Source of the DNA: Lycocorax pyrrhopterus obiensis
Taxonomy: Eukaryota > Chordata > Aves > Passeriformes > Paradisaeidae
Direction of reading: 5' to 3'
DNA: 64,000 bases
Assembly: GCA_014706295.1 (NCBI GenBank)
Contig: JACSVZ010000002.1
Location: forward strand, 50,184,717-50,248,716
In this document: positions 50,311 to 62,156 of the stretch, piece by piece
Position numbering within the stretch: position 1 is the first letter of the stretch
Layout of the letters: each line of letters starts with the position of its first letter
Position numbers and translations under genes: made by a program
The notes under the pieces: generated by a model
Told to the model about the DNA's origin: nothing
Seen by the model: the letters and a program-made list of their open reading frames with translations, nothing else
The model's database searches: none

Positions 50311-51179
50311 TTCACATGGCAAATCTCTGGGCTGTATTATAAGAATAGTGACAAATTTCACTATCGCTACAGTAAAAAGAAAGAAATCTAGGGAATTAGT
50401 TCAAGTTACAGCAACCTGAAGGAAAAAAAAGATCTGATTTTGCAAAAAGGAGGGCATTACAAAACATCAAGCATCTTCAATGAAGAGGAATTCAGGATAA
50501 TTAGCTAAATTTGGATGTGTCTTGCAAGACAGGAGGCAAATGTGTGAGTTGACTCTCCATTGCCTAACATCAGTTCTCATTTGATTGAAAACTGTCAGAA
50601 GGAGTGAATTGTTGCAAAATAGGTTTAAATCAATATTTTATGTATAAAAAGACTATATGAAAAAAAGCTCCTTGTTTCATCCCACAAGAAAGAGAAGACA
50701 GCCATACATTTGCCACCTATGTATTCGTTTAGGATGTGAGGGACAGAAATCCAACACTTTGAGTCTGGACCAACTAATAGTGTTATAGCACCACACCACT
50801 GACCTTTTGGACCCCTTTTTGTCTATAGTGTGGTATCACCTGAAAATTCAAGAAAATTTTAATCAAAAAACACCTGTGAGCTGAAACAGTCCAGCAGCTG
50901 GGACAACCACAATCTCACAGCTAGAAAATAATTTATTTAAGATTTTTAAATTTAAGAGTAAATTTATTTCCATTACCTCACGAACTAAGGGATCCCCAAT
51001 GCAACACCTGGGCAGAGGTACCCAAGCAGAGACGCAGACACCGTTAAACTCGATCCATGCTGGAGGATTGCTGGGATGCTGTTCACACGGGCTCATCAAG
51101 AGTTATTCCCAGCTGCAAGGTCAATTGAGCGGTTTACAGTCCTCCTTGCCAGTTTTCTGCATTTAATCCATTCCTCCCA

Positions 51180-51965
51180 ACACTGACAAAGTGGCACAGT
51201 GCATCCTCAGCCACCTCACTCCTGGATATTGAGAAGTGTGTAACTTGGTGGCAGGCAGGGCAGCCATTCAGAGAGACCTTTGCAAGCTCCAAAAATGGGC
51301 TGATAGGAATCTCAGGACACTCAGCAAAGGCAAATGCCAAGTCCTGCATCTGTGATGAAGTATCCTTCTGCAAAAGCACAGTCTGGGGCAGCTCTGCAGA
51401 AAAGGACCTGAGGGTCCAGGTGGACAATGAGCTGAACATGAATCAGAAGTGAGTTCTGGCAGCAACAACAAACTGCATTAGCAAAGGAGTAGCTTGGAGG
51501 CTGAGAGAAGCGATTATATCCATCTGTTCAACACCCAAGAAACTGCACCTGATGTGCTGTGAGCAGGTGTGGGTCCTCATCATCAGAGAGGTGTTGACAA
51601 AATGGAGAGAATGCCATGTAAGAGCGCTATAGTGTTTGAGGGCTGCAGACTGTGCAAAGCAAGGGGAGACCAGGTGTTCGTTTAATCTAGACAAGACATC
51701 CAGGTGGGATCTAATTGCAAGCTTCTACTACCTTAAATGGGGGTTGTAGAGAAGATGAAGCCAAACTCTCCTTGAAGATGTCCTGTGAAAGACTAAGAGA
51801 AAAATGGTCACAAGTTGCAAAAAGGGAAATTCCAGCTGCATGTAAGAAGGTTTGCAGCAATAAGAGTGGCTGTGCACTAGAACAGGGATCAGAGAGACAA
51901 TGGTGTCTCCGATGTTGGAGATTTTCAGAACATGGCTGGAAAGGTCATGAGTAACCTGCACTTAC
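51180..51965 (+). mobile_element. CR1 LINE, degenerate ORF2 fragment
   Basis: Plus-strand translation gives AEKDLRVQVDNELNMNQK (51396-51449), matching the CR1 block AEKDLGVLVD.KL.MSQ, and further on DLIASFYYLK (51708-51737), matching DLIAAFQYLK. Many frameshifts and stops interrupt the reading frame. Both ends are uncertain and the canonical 3' tail is not clear. It is the only CR1 here on the plus strand. Confidence 0.75.
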
Positions 51966-52606
51966 TTACAGGAGTTACAGGAAGTCTTCTGAATGTCAAC
52001 CAGACAGTATTTTCAGGCACAAATAGATGATGTGTGACAGCTTTGTGTTTAAGGCATTTCCATAACACCTGTTTTTCCTAGTTTTGATAGGCCAAGGTTG
52101 ATCCTTCCTTTGTGTTCTCATTATTTTAGAAAAATTCAAAGTGGTGTTTTTAGACTCAGTTTCATGTTAATGAATCCTTGCAGCAGAAAATTACTTTATA
52201 TAAACAAAGAAGAAAGATTCAACCAGATAAAGTCTTTGAACTTTACCACAGTCACTCAAATAATAATAATGAGTTGGCAAAGTTTGACAATTATCATCTG
52301 CGTGAGAGACTTTGATAAGCCACGGCATCAGTCCTGTAAGTATCTGTGTGATTGGTTACCCTCGCCTCCTGATGTAGTTCAGTTGGCACAAAACCAGAGA
52401 GCTGCTATAGAGGTTCCTCCATAGCCAGCTGCAGAATTTTCTCACTGTGTACTTCTAACATGGTATATTTAAATTGCATTTCAGAGCACGTTTTCATTTG
52501 CCATGCAGAAGGATCTCTGCTCAGGTGTTTTTAATTTAATTTCCAGTTTAAGTAAGAGGTGTTGAAATTTCTATCACGTTTGTACTTAGAAAATATTTGT
52601 TTGGGA

Positions 52607-52629
52607 GAACTAGTTTGACAAACTAGTTC
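52607..52629. repeat. Inverted repeat, 10-bp arms
   Basis: gaactagttt and aaactagttc separated by gac, a perfect hairpin in intergenic DNA. Confidence 0.92.
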
Positions 52630-54059
52630 AGAAAGTTAACTTGTATTCCAGAGAAGGACATTGTACATATGTTTAGCTGCTGTTGCATATATGTAGCAAC
52701 AGTACACAGGGTACAGACATTTGGTAGCAGTTTGACCATGTATGGTTTCCCCCATAGCCTAGCATAGTTGGCTTGGAGCTATGTTAAAAAAAAATGAAGC
52801 AAAATTAGAGGTATAAAAAGTCACTGTAGTAAGATTTGTGTGGTTGCAAATGTAAATAAAACTTTGGTTCACAAGCAGAGTGGTATTTTATTGCATGTCC
52901 TTATGTTCTGTCTGTCATAATAAATGCCAATAAAACTTTCTGTTTAATACTTCTTTGAATTAGTTCCCATTTGTTGCAGTGATGTGAACATATGAGGGTG
53001 GCAGAAGCAGTGATGGAATAGGATACCCTTTGCAAAGTACAATAAAATCCTTTGTTTATACATTGTGCTGCAGTGCTTTTTTTTTTTTTAATTTAAAGAC
53101 ATTTAGAAGCTGCTCACTAAAGGATGCAAATGTGAACTCTTAAAGATTCTTTGCAAAGATTTTTTTTCTTGAGCTTTGCATTTTGGGGGAATGCATGGGT
53201 ATTTATTTGCATAAAAGTACCAGAAAAAAATCTCAGCTTGTTGCACTCAAATTATTCATAAAATTTAGCAGACCTAAAATTTGAATTCAGGTTATGTGAG
53301 TCAGAGCTTCCAACAATTCCGCAGCTTGAAAATTATGTTTGATAAACCCATTCTATGCTGTAAATTGCATCTTGGAATTTTCTAATAATGTTAGTTTGCA
53401 ACTGTGAAATAAAAGCCTTTTAATGCAGTTTGTTGTTGGTCATCTAAACTAAAATTCCTTGCATCCGTTTTGTCTCAGTAGGTAGAAACCTGAATGGAGT
53501 TTTATTGGATAAAAGCAAAGGAGAAGATAAATACTAGAATTTTAAATGAAAAATGAAAATTATTGTGGTCAAATACCTTGGCAGGATGTCTATTTTCTCT
53601 AAACTTTGAAAACATTGTGTTGCTTTAACAGAAGAGATATTTCATGCCTCTGCCATTTCCATTATCATATATTTCTTACTTGTGATTTCTTAAATTTGAA
53701 AAATGTGCTTGATTCTTTGAAAAAGCAAACATTGTGAAACTCCGGACTCTTTGGATTAGACTTAAATGCAGAGAGGTCCTTCTTATCTGGCTCACCAACA
53801 AAAGGTTGGAGCACATAACAGAGCACAGATGAAGAGACAGCAAACATACCTTATTTATATAGTCACTGCTCTTTTTGATAATGATTCCTTCCCAAATTAC
53901 CCCTTAGAACTTCATGCCTGAGGTTTTTCTTTTGTTGGCATTCTGTTGCTTCAATGCACAGTTTTGGACACAGCTGAGTTTTAAGCATCTAAATTAGCTG
54001 CTTAGGCTAGAAGAACATCTTGTCTTTATAATGACCTGTGAAAAATAAAGAATGCACGT

Positions 54060-54084
54060 GCTCCCTATTGACTGTATAGGGAGC
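54060..54084. repeat. Inverted repeat, 9-bp arms
   Basis: gctccctat and atagggagc with a 7-nt loop (tgactgt). No T-run follows. Confidence 0.92.
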
Positions 54085-56761
54085 CTGAAATTAGATGCCT
54101 CAAGACACAAACACAATTATATGTACAAAGTGAAGCATAAATATTAATGCTGTCAGGATGTTTCGTGTTTAGTGTAATGGACCCCTGGGTGGGACCAGTG
54201 AGTACAGAAGCAGTGGGAGTCACAAATGTGATGCCCATATAGAAATGATGGATAGGGTAAGATTTTTTGAAATTTTTTCTTTTCATGGATTTTCAGAAGG
54301 GTACATTTCCTCTGAAAATTTCAGTGTACTTCTGTCGTTGGCACTGTTAGTTCTCAGATTATCTAATGAAGCATTTTGTTCCCAAATGCCCAGGAACACT
54401 TTTTGTTTCTATTCTAAATCAAGATAAACTGAAGCACGGCTCGGTATGACCCCTGTTCAATGACATACAACTGGGCAGAGGCAGTGTTAGAACTAGAAGG
54501 AAGGCGTTAGTGAGCATGGTATACACTTGTAGTGTGAAACATGGCCTGCCTGAATGTCTTCCCAAAATTAAATGAGCATTTGCAACCTCATCTCCAGTCC
54601 TTCAGACTCCCATTACTAGGTAAAGTGCTTGCTACTTTGATTTCACAAGGACTATTAATGGTAGCAAGCACTGCTTTGGATAGCAAGTGTTTGCAGATGA
54701 ATCTATAAATTGCCTCCTATGGAATAAAAATGAGAGCAAGGATTTTGAGGGAGGTTGAAACAACTGCTAAGCCTATTACCAATGCTTGATTGGAAATTTT
54801 GTAACATATCCAAAAAAGTGTGCAATAACATAGAAGAACATGCAAAAACAGGGCCAAGGCCATATTTCTAAAGAATTTCCATAATCTCTACATTTTTATG
54901 TAGGAAATATCTCTTAAATATTGGATACTCAAGATATAAAAATAGCTTTCAGTTTGCTTTACATGAAATGGTGACAAAATCCTAATGGCAACGCTGCAAC
55001 TATCTGTGGTAATAAGCACATTTGTGAGGAGAATAATAAATTATGAGGGGTGAATCACACTCACTTCATATTGAATATATTATTTAGACAATATAGGGAT
55101 CCACACGGAGTATATTTTTTTGTCTCTTCATTACCAGAAAAATAAAGGCACACCAAAAAAATCCATAACTTTATCAGTTTCTTTCCTCAACAGTCACAGA
55201 ATTAAATTAATCTGCATTCTAATTCTACTGGCATTGATGAAATTAGTTCAGGAATTCATACTCTGCAATTCACTTGTATTTTTTAATTTTGATTGTACTT
55301 TATTTGGGAAATAGAAAAGTATGATGCTGTTTTAATATTCTGGAGGACAAGCACTTTGCAGGAACAGAGATTTTCCAGAATTACATCAAATAACACCCAC
55401 AGCGTACCTGATATAGAGAAAATATTTCAAAGATACAGAATGGAACAATTACTTTAATTACTCTAGGGAAAGGTCCCAATTTCAGTAAGTCCCTTGGAAA
55501 AATGATACTGACATCAGTGGGTCAAGATCTGGCTTGGTTTATGATTTCCTTGGAACTCCATGAACATTTTAGATCCAGTGCTAAGTGGTATAAAAGCATT
55601 TACCTTGTGTGTGGAGAAGCCCTGACCCCTTGAATAATTGCTATTGGTCCCATCTGACACAGGTGTGACGTCCCAGATGTTCCCCAAGTCGTTCCTTGTA
55701 GAGCCTGAGTATCACCTGCCTCTAGGGAAAACAAGTGACATCTGCAGACAACACAGATGTTGGGTGCCAGGTCTCACATTCTCACAGATAGTCAATTCAA
55801 CTGCAATGTCTCCTTTCTTATGCCAATTAATGTGTTATTTAAGATCACTTGCTGGAGCGTGCCTTACGTCCTGTGTTGTTCACCTACAGGATTATTACGA
55901 AGCCTGTGCATTTGTTGCATCTGTTGTGTATATTTTCTGCAGCAGATTGATTGACCTTGCATGTTTTCACTTCCTGCCAGTCACTGTCTGGCTAACAAGG
56001 AAGGCAGGAAGCAGCCAGAAAATGAGCAGGCTTGGGATCTCTGAAACTGTGGGGAGAAGAGTCAGAATTTGGAGGAGAGTGAGGATGGATGAAAAACAGA
56101 TGTTTTACAGAGGAGTGGTGGCAGTGGGGTGAAGCAATAGCAGATTTCAGGCAGAATGGGTTATCATTGTTAAAAGTGTGAGTTTGATGCTAAGCTATTA
56201 ATACCAATAATGTATACTGTGACTTTGAGTAGTGTAATCTTCTGTTCTGAGAAAAAGTATCAATCCTAAAGGGGTGGCAAACAAGCTAATCTTATGCAAG
56301 GAAGGTAGAAAAAAGCTTTTTACGTGCCAATTAAATTACTTGGCTTGAAAATACTCGTTTTATAACATTCTGCAGCCTTATTTATTCCTGATGTTTTCCC
56401 TCTGATTTTATGTGGTTGCACTGGAATTATCCATGGTCATCCTCCTACTGTATTCCTAGCATTTACTGACTACAGCAGCAGAGCAGGGTTGAGGTGTGGA
56501 TTTGGGAGATAGGATGCTGGAAGAAAAAAATCAAATGGAAACACCAGGAGTCTCTACATTTCCCAAGAGTCAGGTCTATAGAGGTTATTAATTGGGAAGA
56601 GAGGCATGGTTTTGGACTAGCCTTAAGATTTTTCAGAATGCAACCCAGCATTCTTCTGAGTGCAGAATGTCAGACAGGGTAAAATCAACCCATAAGAGGT
56701 AACTAAAGTTGCCTTTTCCAGCAGCTGTTTTTCTGAACAGCACACATAATGATTTAGTATT

Positions 56762-57395
56762 ACAGAATCACAGAGTAATTCAGCTCGGAGGGGACCTCAG
56801 GCAGTCATCCTGTCTGACTTGTTGCTCAGAGTAGGATTGGCTCTAAGATCAGAGCAGGTGGCTTGGGACTTTATCCAGTTTGGTCTTTAAAACCTCCAAT
56901 GGCGGAGATGACACAGTCTTTCTAGATAACATGGTCCACTCCCTGATTATCCTAATAGAGAAAAAGGGTTTTTCCTAATATCTGGTAAAAGCCTGCTTTC
57001 TATCTTGTAACTGTTGTCTCTTGTGCTTCCATCCTGTACCACTGTGTGAAGAGCCTGCCTCTATCTTCTCAACAGCCTCCCAACAGGTACTGGCAGTCTT
57101 CTACTAGGTCCAAATTCTTCTCTCCTCGAGCCTTAACAACCTGTGGCCCCTCAGCCTTTTCCCACAGGACAAGCACTCCAACTCTCTCTAACCATTTTGG
57201 TGGCTTTTCACTGAGCTTACACCAATTTATCTTGTACTGGGGATCGAAAACTTTATGCAGTATTCCAGATCTGTTCTAGTAGGTGCTGAGCAAAGGGAGG
57301 CAGTAACTTCTCTGAAACTGCTGGATGTGTTCGTGTTAATATAGCCCAGGATGCAGTTGGCCTTCTTTGTTGCTGCTAATGCTTTGCCTTACTGA
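56762..57395 (-). mobile_element. CR1 LINE, old 5'-truncated copy
   Basis: Begins acagaatcacagagtaattc, the CR1 3' end in reverse. It runs through CR1-like text including a conserved stretch reading atagcccaggatgcagttgg near 57340. No intact frame remains. The high-coordinate edge is uncertain and could extend to about 57.5 kb. Confidence 0.82.
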
Positions 57396-59805
57396 CCCCC
57401 AGGACAAGAGAGCTGTGACTCAGACAAGGGGATGCTACTTTGTTCTGGCTTTACCTCTTCCACTTCCCTCTTATGTTGGCATGGTCCTGGAGCCTGAAGG
57501 TTCCAGCTGTCCTGTAGATGGATGAATCAAAGGGTGTTTCTTCTCAGAGGAGGTAAGGATAATCCAGGGATGCAGATATTGCAGATAAGCTGCAGCCTTT
57601 GTGTAATGGATGCCATAGAAGTACATGTATTGCATGTGCTGGTTCTACAAATGCAGTATCTGTGTTTCCTTTGTAGTGAATGGAGACAGACAGGTTCCTT
57701 GTTCGGTGAGGCAGGAGTCAGGCACTGACTGGCTTAATTTTTCTTCGCAATCCCTTTGCTCCCACCATTTGAATTTCCTCAGCTGAGCAAAAGTCTGAGA
57801 ACCTTAATTTCACACCCTTGTTGCAAATCTGAGACCACTAACAAACAAACATCAGTTCCACTTGCCTTATTTATTTTTTAATTTTGTAGACATATTTCTT
57901 TTTGTTCGCTTGTCTTTTTACCCTTTCCAGATGAAAATGACACTTGGCAGCAGGAATGGCCAAGCTACAGAAATTAACTAGAGAATGATACTGAGAAGCA
58001 AGGCATTTGCGTGAGCACATTTGTAGAGAATTAGGCTTCGGGCAGGTGGAATGTGCCTGTTGCAAAGGTTCTGTGGTAAAATTTACTGGAGCATAACATA
58101 GAGGATTTGAAAGACACGGATAAGCCAAACCAACGTACGTGTTTGCACTGTTTAGAGTGACATTTACAACACAGGGTGGTAAACCAACCTCATTTCAAAA
58201 TGAATCAATTCTCCAGGCACCATGTAGATCAGCAGGAAGTGAAGCCTGTGCTCAGAAAAAGGCCAGAAGAGAAACTAGTACAGTTTGATGGACTACCCAG
58301 CACTGCACTGGGGTAATAACAGGAGTGAACAATGAAGGAAAAGCTGGAAGTCAGCGTACTTAAAGATCAGAGAAAGAAGAGAAGTGCAATCGACTTTAGA
58401 TCCCATGATAAAATTTTTCACCTACCCAAAATGGTTTTTTTTAGTAATATTACATTGAAAAAAGTAAGGTATTGTGGTGACAATACTTTATATCCTTTAT
58501 TGAAGTTATTTCCTGTCAAAAACAAGATGTTTTCTGTCACTTTTGTAGTAACCAAAGAATAAGTCTGTTCTTGTGTGGCACTTAGCCCAGTCAGATACCA
58601 GAATATATCATGCTTCAGCTCACACCAAGTGTGGTCAAAGGTAGATGTAGCTGCAATGTATTTTCATTGAATTTCACCTATTTAGGCGCACATGATTTGG
58701 CATCCACAGTAGCTGTTTAGCTAAAGTGTTACTAAAACAACTCTCATTTGGTATGCCACAACTTTATACCACGCATTCATATTCTCAGAGATGCTATTAA
58801 ATTTAACAGTTGTTATTTTCCCTGTAGTGAGAAGTAATACAGACAGTCCAAACACCTGCTACAAATTATACATCAAATTACCTGGGCCTATCGTTCAAAT
58901 AACTCTTTCAACTTCTACAAACCAAACAGTTGTATCCACTCTGTGTCCAGTTTGGGGACAGGTGTACTTGCCCATAAGGTTGCACATGTGGAACCTTACC
59001 TCGTATAGCAGCTGTGCATGGACATTTAGGCTAGAAGTTTTAAAACAGGAGAAATTGCAGAAGAAGATATCAAGACCTCTGAAGTTTGGGAATCAGGCTA
59101 GCAGTAGAAGGTAACTGAGTAAGTACTGACTTATGAGTCAACCTTCTGACTCCTCCTGCTCATTGTTAGAAAATAGTTTGTTGCTGGTGTTTCCATAGAC
59201 GTGATTTGTAGTCAATTCCAAAGTGCAACAGAACATACATGCACACAAAGAGGGTTTATTTTACAGCGATAAACAAAGTGAACAGCTACTTCAGACTGGT
59301 GATTATGTTGCACTGCCAGCCTAGGAAGATAAAACGTTGACTTCCTAGCACCACTATTTTCTTTCAGAACCACCAATTTCTTTCTCGCTTTCACGCTTTC
59401 TAATCTCCTAAATTGTTTTTTTTAATGACACAGCTTACGTGCATGTAATGCTTTTCACCCAGAACAATGCCAAAGTGCCATACAGACCCGGCATTGTATT
59501 AGTGAAGCTTCACAACAAATGCATGCTTCTGTATTAGCACTCTCTAGAAAAAGGACCCTGCGTACATGACAGAAAGTACGTCAAGAAGAGGAGAGCGTGT
59601 ATATTCACGTCTGATATAAATCGTTAGATCGAGAGCGAAGATTAGTGTGGAACCTTCAGTGCTGTCTGTATTCTTCTTTTAATAGTTCAAGAGTGTTAAA
59701 GACGTGTTAGTTAAGGCTTCATGATTTGTAGGATAATCACTAGATATTCCTGGCTTCTCTAAGTTATGGGAGAAAATTAAGCAAAAACCATAAAATGTAC
59801 TATAT

Positions 59806-59834
59806 AAAAAAAAAAAAAAAAGAAAGAAAGAAAA
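59806..59834. repeat. Poly-A with GAAA units
   Basis: A run of about 16 A followed by three gaaa units. Intergenic. Confidence 0.9.
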
Positions 59835-62142
59835 TTGTCATTCTGAATTTAGTCTCACCACGTAAACCGGGTTTTCATTTGCATTTTGCTTGTTTTGGTT
59901 TGTTGACAATAGGTGTCTACAACTCTCCTTTTTCTGTAAAGGGAAAAAAAGCACAGATTTTATGATGATTGCTTTGTAAGTGAAACTAATATTGAATACT
60001 TTTTGGTTTGCATTTAATATCCAAAACATTGTTGTAAGGTGTACAGCAATTTTAAAAGCATACAATATTACAAACCATGTGATATTACATATAGCTAAAT
60101 CTTGCATTTTTTAAGCATTACCTATATTTCCCCATAATTAGTCATAAACCTTGCCCTTGATAAGTCCTCTGGGATATAAACCAGCTGAACTTTGCAGCTA
60201 TTTATTGTCTCTACAGGGGATTTAATAAAAATCCTGCATAAAAATCTCTCAATTTCAGGGAATTTCAGTTCTAACTTTGACCCTAGCATTTCAGCAAGGT
60301 CTAAACCAGGCTGATTATCCATCTCCATAATTACAGTATTACAAATGCAGCTCTATACCCTTGTAATGATGTGAGACTATTTCTTCTTTGCTTGTATGTC
60401 AGATAACCAAACTTTTCATAGAAAATCTGCTTTGGGAAGAACCACTGAATAGACCAGCCTTGCCAAAGCTGTGGGGACCTAAATGTGTAGCACCTCTGCA
60501 ACTGCCATTTTGGCACACAACAAGAAATGGCACACACTGTGTCTTGGTGTACTGTCTGAAGGCATTTCTGAGTTCTGCGTCTATTTGTACATCCCATCTA
60601 ATAGTTCTTGCACACCTCTTGTGTCTCTCACTGTGCCATTGTGTGCCCATGAGAAAAGGTCATTGCATGAATAGCACATTTCCACGCACTCCCTTATTGA
60701 GACACATCAAAGTTTTAAAATAGGGTCTTAACAACAGCCCTATCATGCTGGAATGAATTTTCCCAGCGATGCCCATTGCTAGGCAAAACTCTGAACTCCT
60801 TATCAATAACTGTAGCCCTACTGACACAAACACAAGGCCAGGCATTCAGCATTGTTCCCTCATCCTCATAAGCAGAAATGCTCAGTGGTATAAAATTAAA
60901 TTCCCTGTCACAAGTGTGACAAAACTGAACCTTACTGTACCATTCTCTGCCTTGTGGTTTTGATTATTTGCTCAAAACTCTGGTGACCTTTGCAAGGGTA
61001 AGAATCTGCTGTACCATGACACAATGGCAGTGATCACCATCATCCTGCTTAGTGGTTTGCCTGGAAATTGCCTGCAGTTTAGGAAAGCTTTCCTTTTAAT
61101 TTAGCGCATATGTGAAATAAATTATACTATGGAATGGTGCTGTCAAATATTTATTTAGTATCTCAGTATTTAACTCACTTGCCAATCAGATAAAATTAGT
61201 TTTGAATTCTTTTATACTGACATCATTTTCCTAACTTACAAATTCCCTCTCAGACAGAGAAGTAACAAATGTTTGCATTGGCCTGTTGTGAATAGCAGCG
61301 ATGTTTAGGAATTTTAATGTACAGTTTAATGTTTTTATAATGTCACTGTGAATCAGTGCTTAATTTTAACTGGAGACAACTTTGTCCTTAAACAACTTTC
61401 TTCGTGTATTTTTCTATTTTCTAATTCAGCCTGAGTGTTAATGTTGGCTCCTTTCAGATGATTTGCATGGAGTTTCAAAGGCGTAGGATTTCCCAAGACA
61501 TTACTAAGCAGCAACAGTGGCTGCAAAGCCAAGCATATATTGCTGGGTCAACAAGATTGGCTTCTAACAATCAAATAGAAAACATAATTGAAGATAATGA
61601 CTAGTGTTTTGAGAATTGTTTTACTGTGTGTGTTACAGTGCCAACATCTTTCCACATAATCCTGCTGATTATCTCTCATAAAAATAGCATATTAACTTGT
61701 GAAGTTTATGAAAATAAGGTCTGCTCTAGAATGTGTTGAAGTCAATGCAACTAGTTTAAAAATAGCTTTTTTTCTTGATATTTTCTTCATACACGATGAT
61801 AAGTTGTTGTCTGGTGCTTTAAGCCCTTAGTTGAAAAATTTGTACAGAATTAAGTTACTGATGTACTATGCAGAAGTAGCATCTTATTTGGATTCATTTT
61901 GTGTTGCTAAAGGTTGTTCAAAATCCAAAAACTAAACACAGACAAAAATTAATCTACATGATTTTGCTGAATTTGCTTGCTGAAATGTAGTAAATCTTGA
62001 ACACATAAGTGCTCTAATAACACTGCATTCCTACTGTGTATTTACCTTTTTTCTTTGTGTTTTGCATGACTGAGAATTTTATCGCTGTCAGCTTTCAGTC
62101 AGAGGATAGAACATATTTGAATAAGCTTTGCATGGCCAATGT

Positions 62143-62156
62143 AAAAAAAAAAAAAA
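62143..62156. repeat. A14 homopolymer
   Basis: Uninterrupted A run in intergenic DNA. Confidence 0.9.

Larger units (their letters stand above)
49531..51179. other. Intergenic, upstream of FBXL2
   Basis: AT-rich DNA between two CR1 fragments. It contains a TEAD-core inverted repeat and a TA/T tract. No coding exon is recognised. Confidence 0.8.
51966..56761. other. Intergenic
   Basis: 4.8 kb, AT-rich, with two hairpins. The longest open frame is 55638-56132 on the plus strand (164 codons); it has no domain I know and is near the length expected by chance in a window this size. No gene is supported. Confidence 0.75.

Noticed and set aside
54060..54084. Hairpin considered as a bacterial-type terminator
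   Set aside because: The DNA is vertebrate, no T-run follows the hairpin, and no gene ends here.
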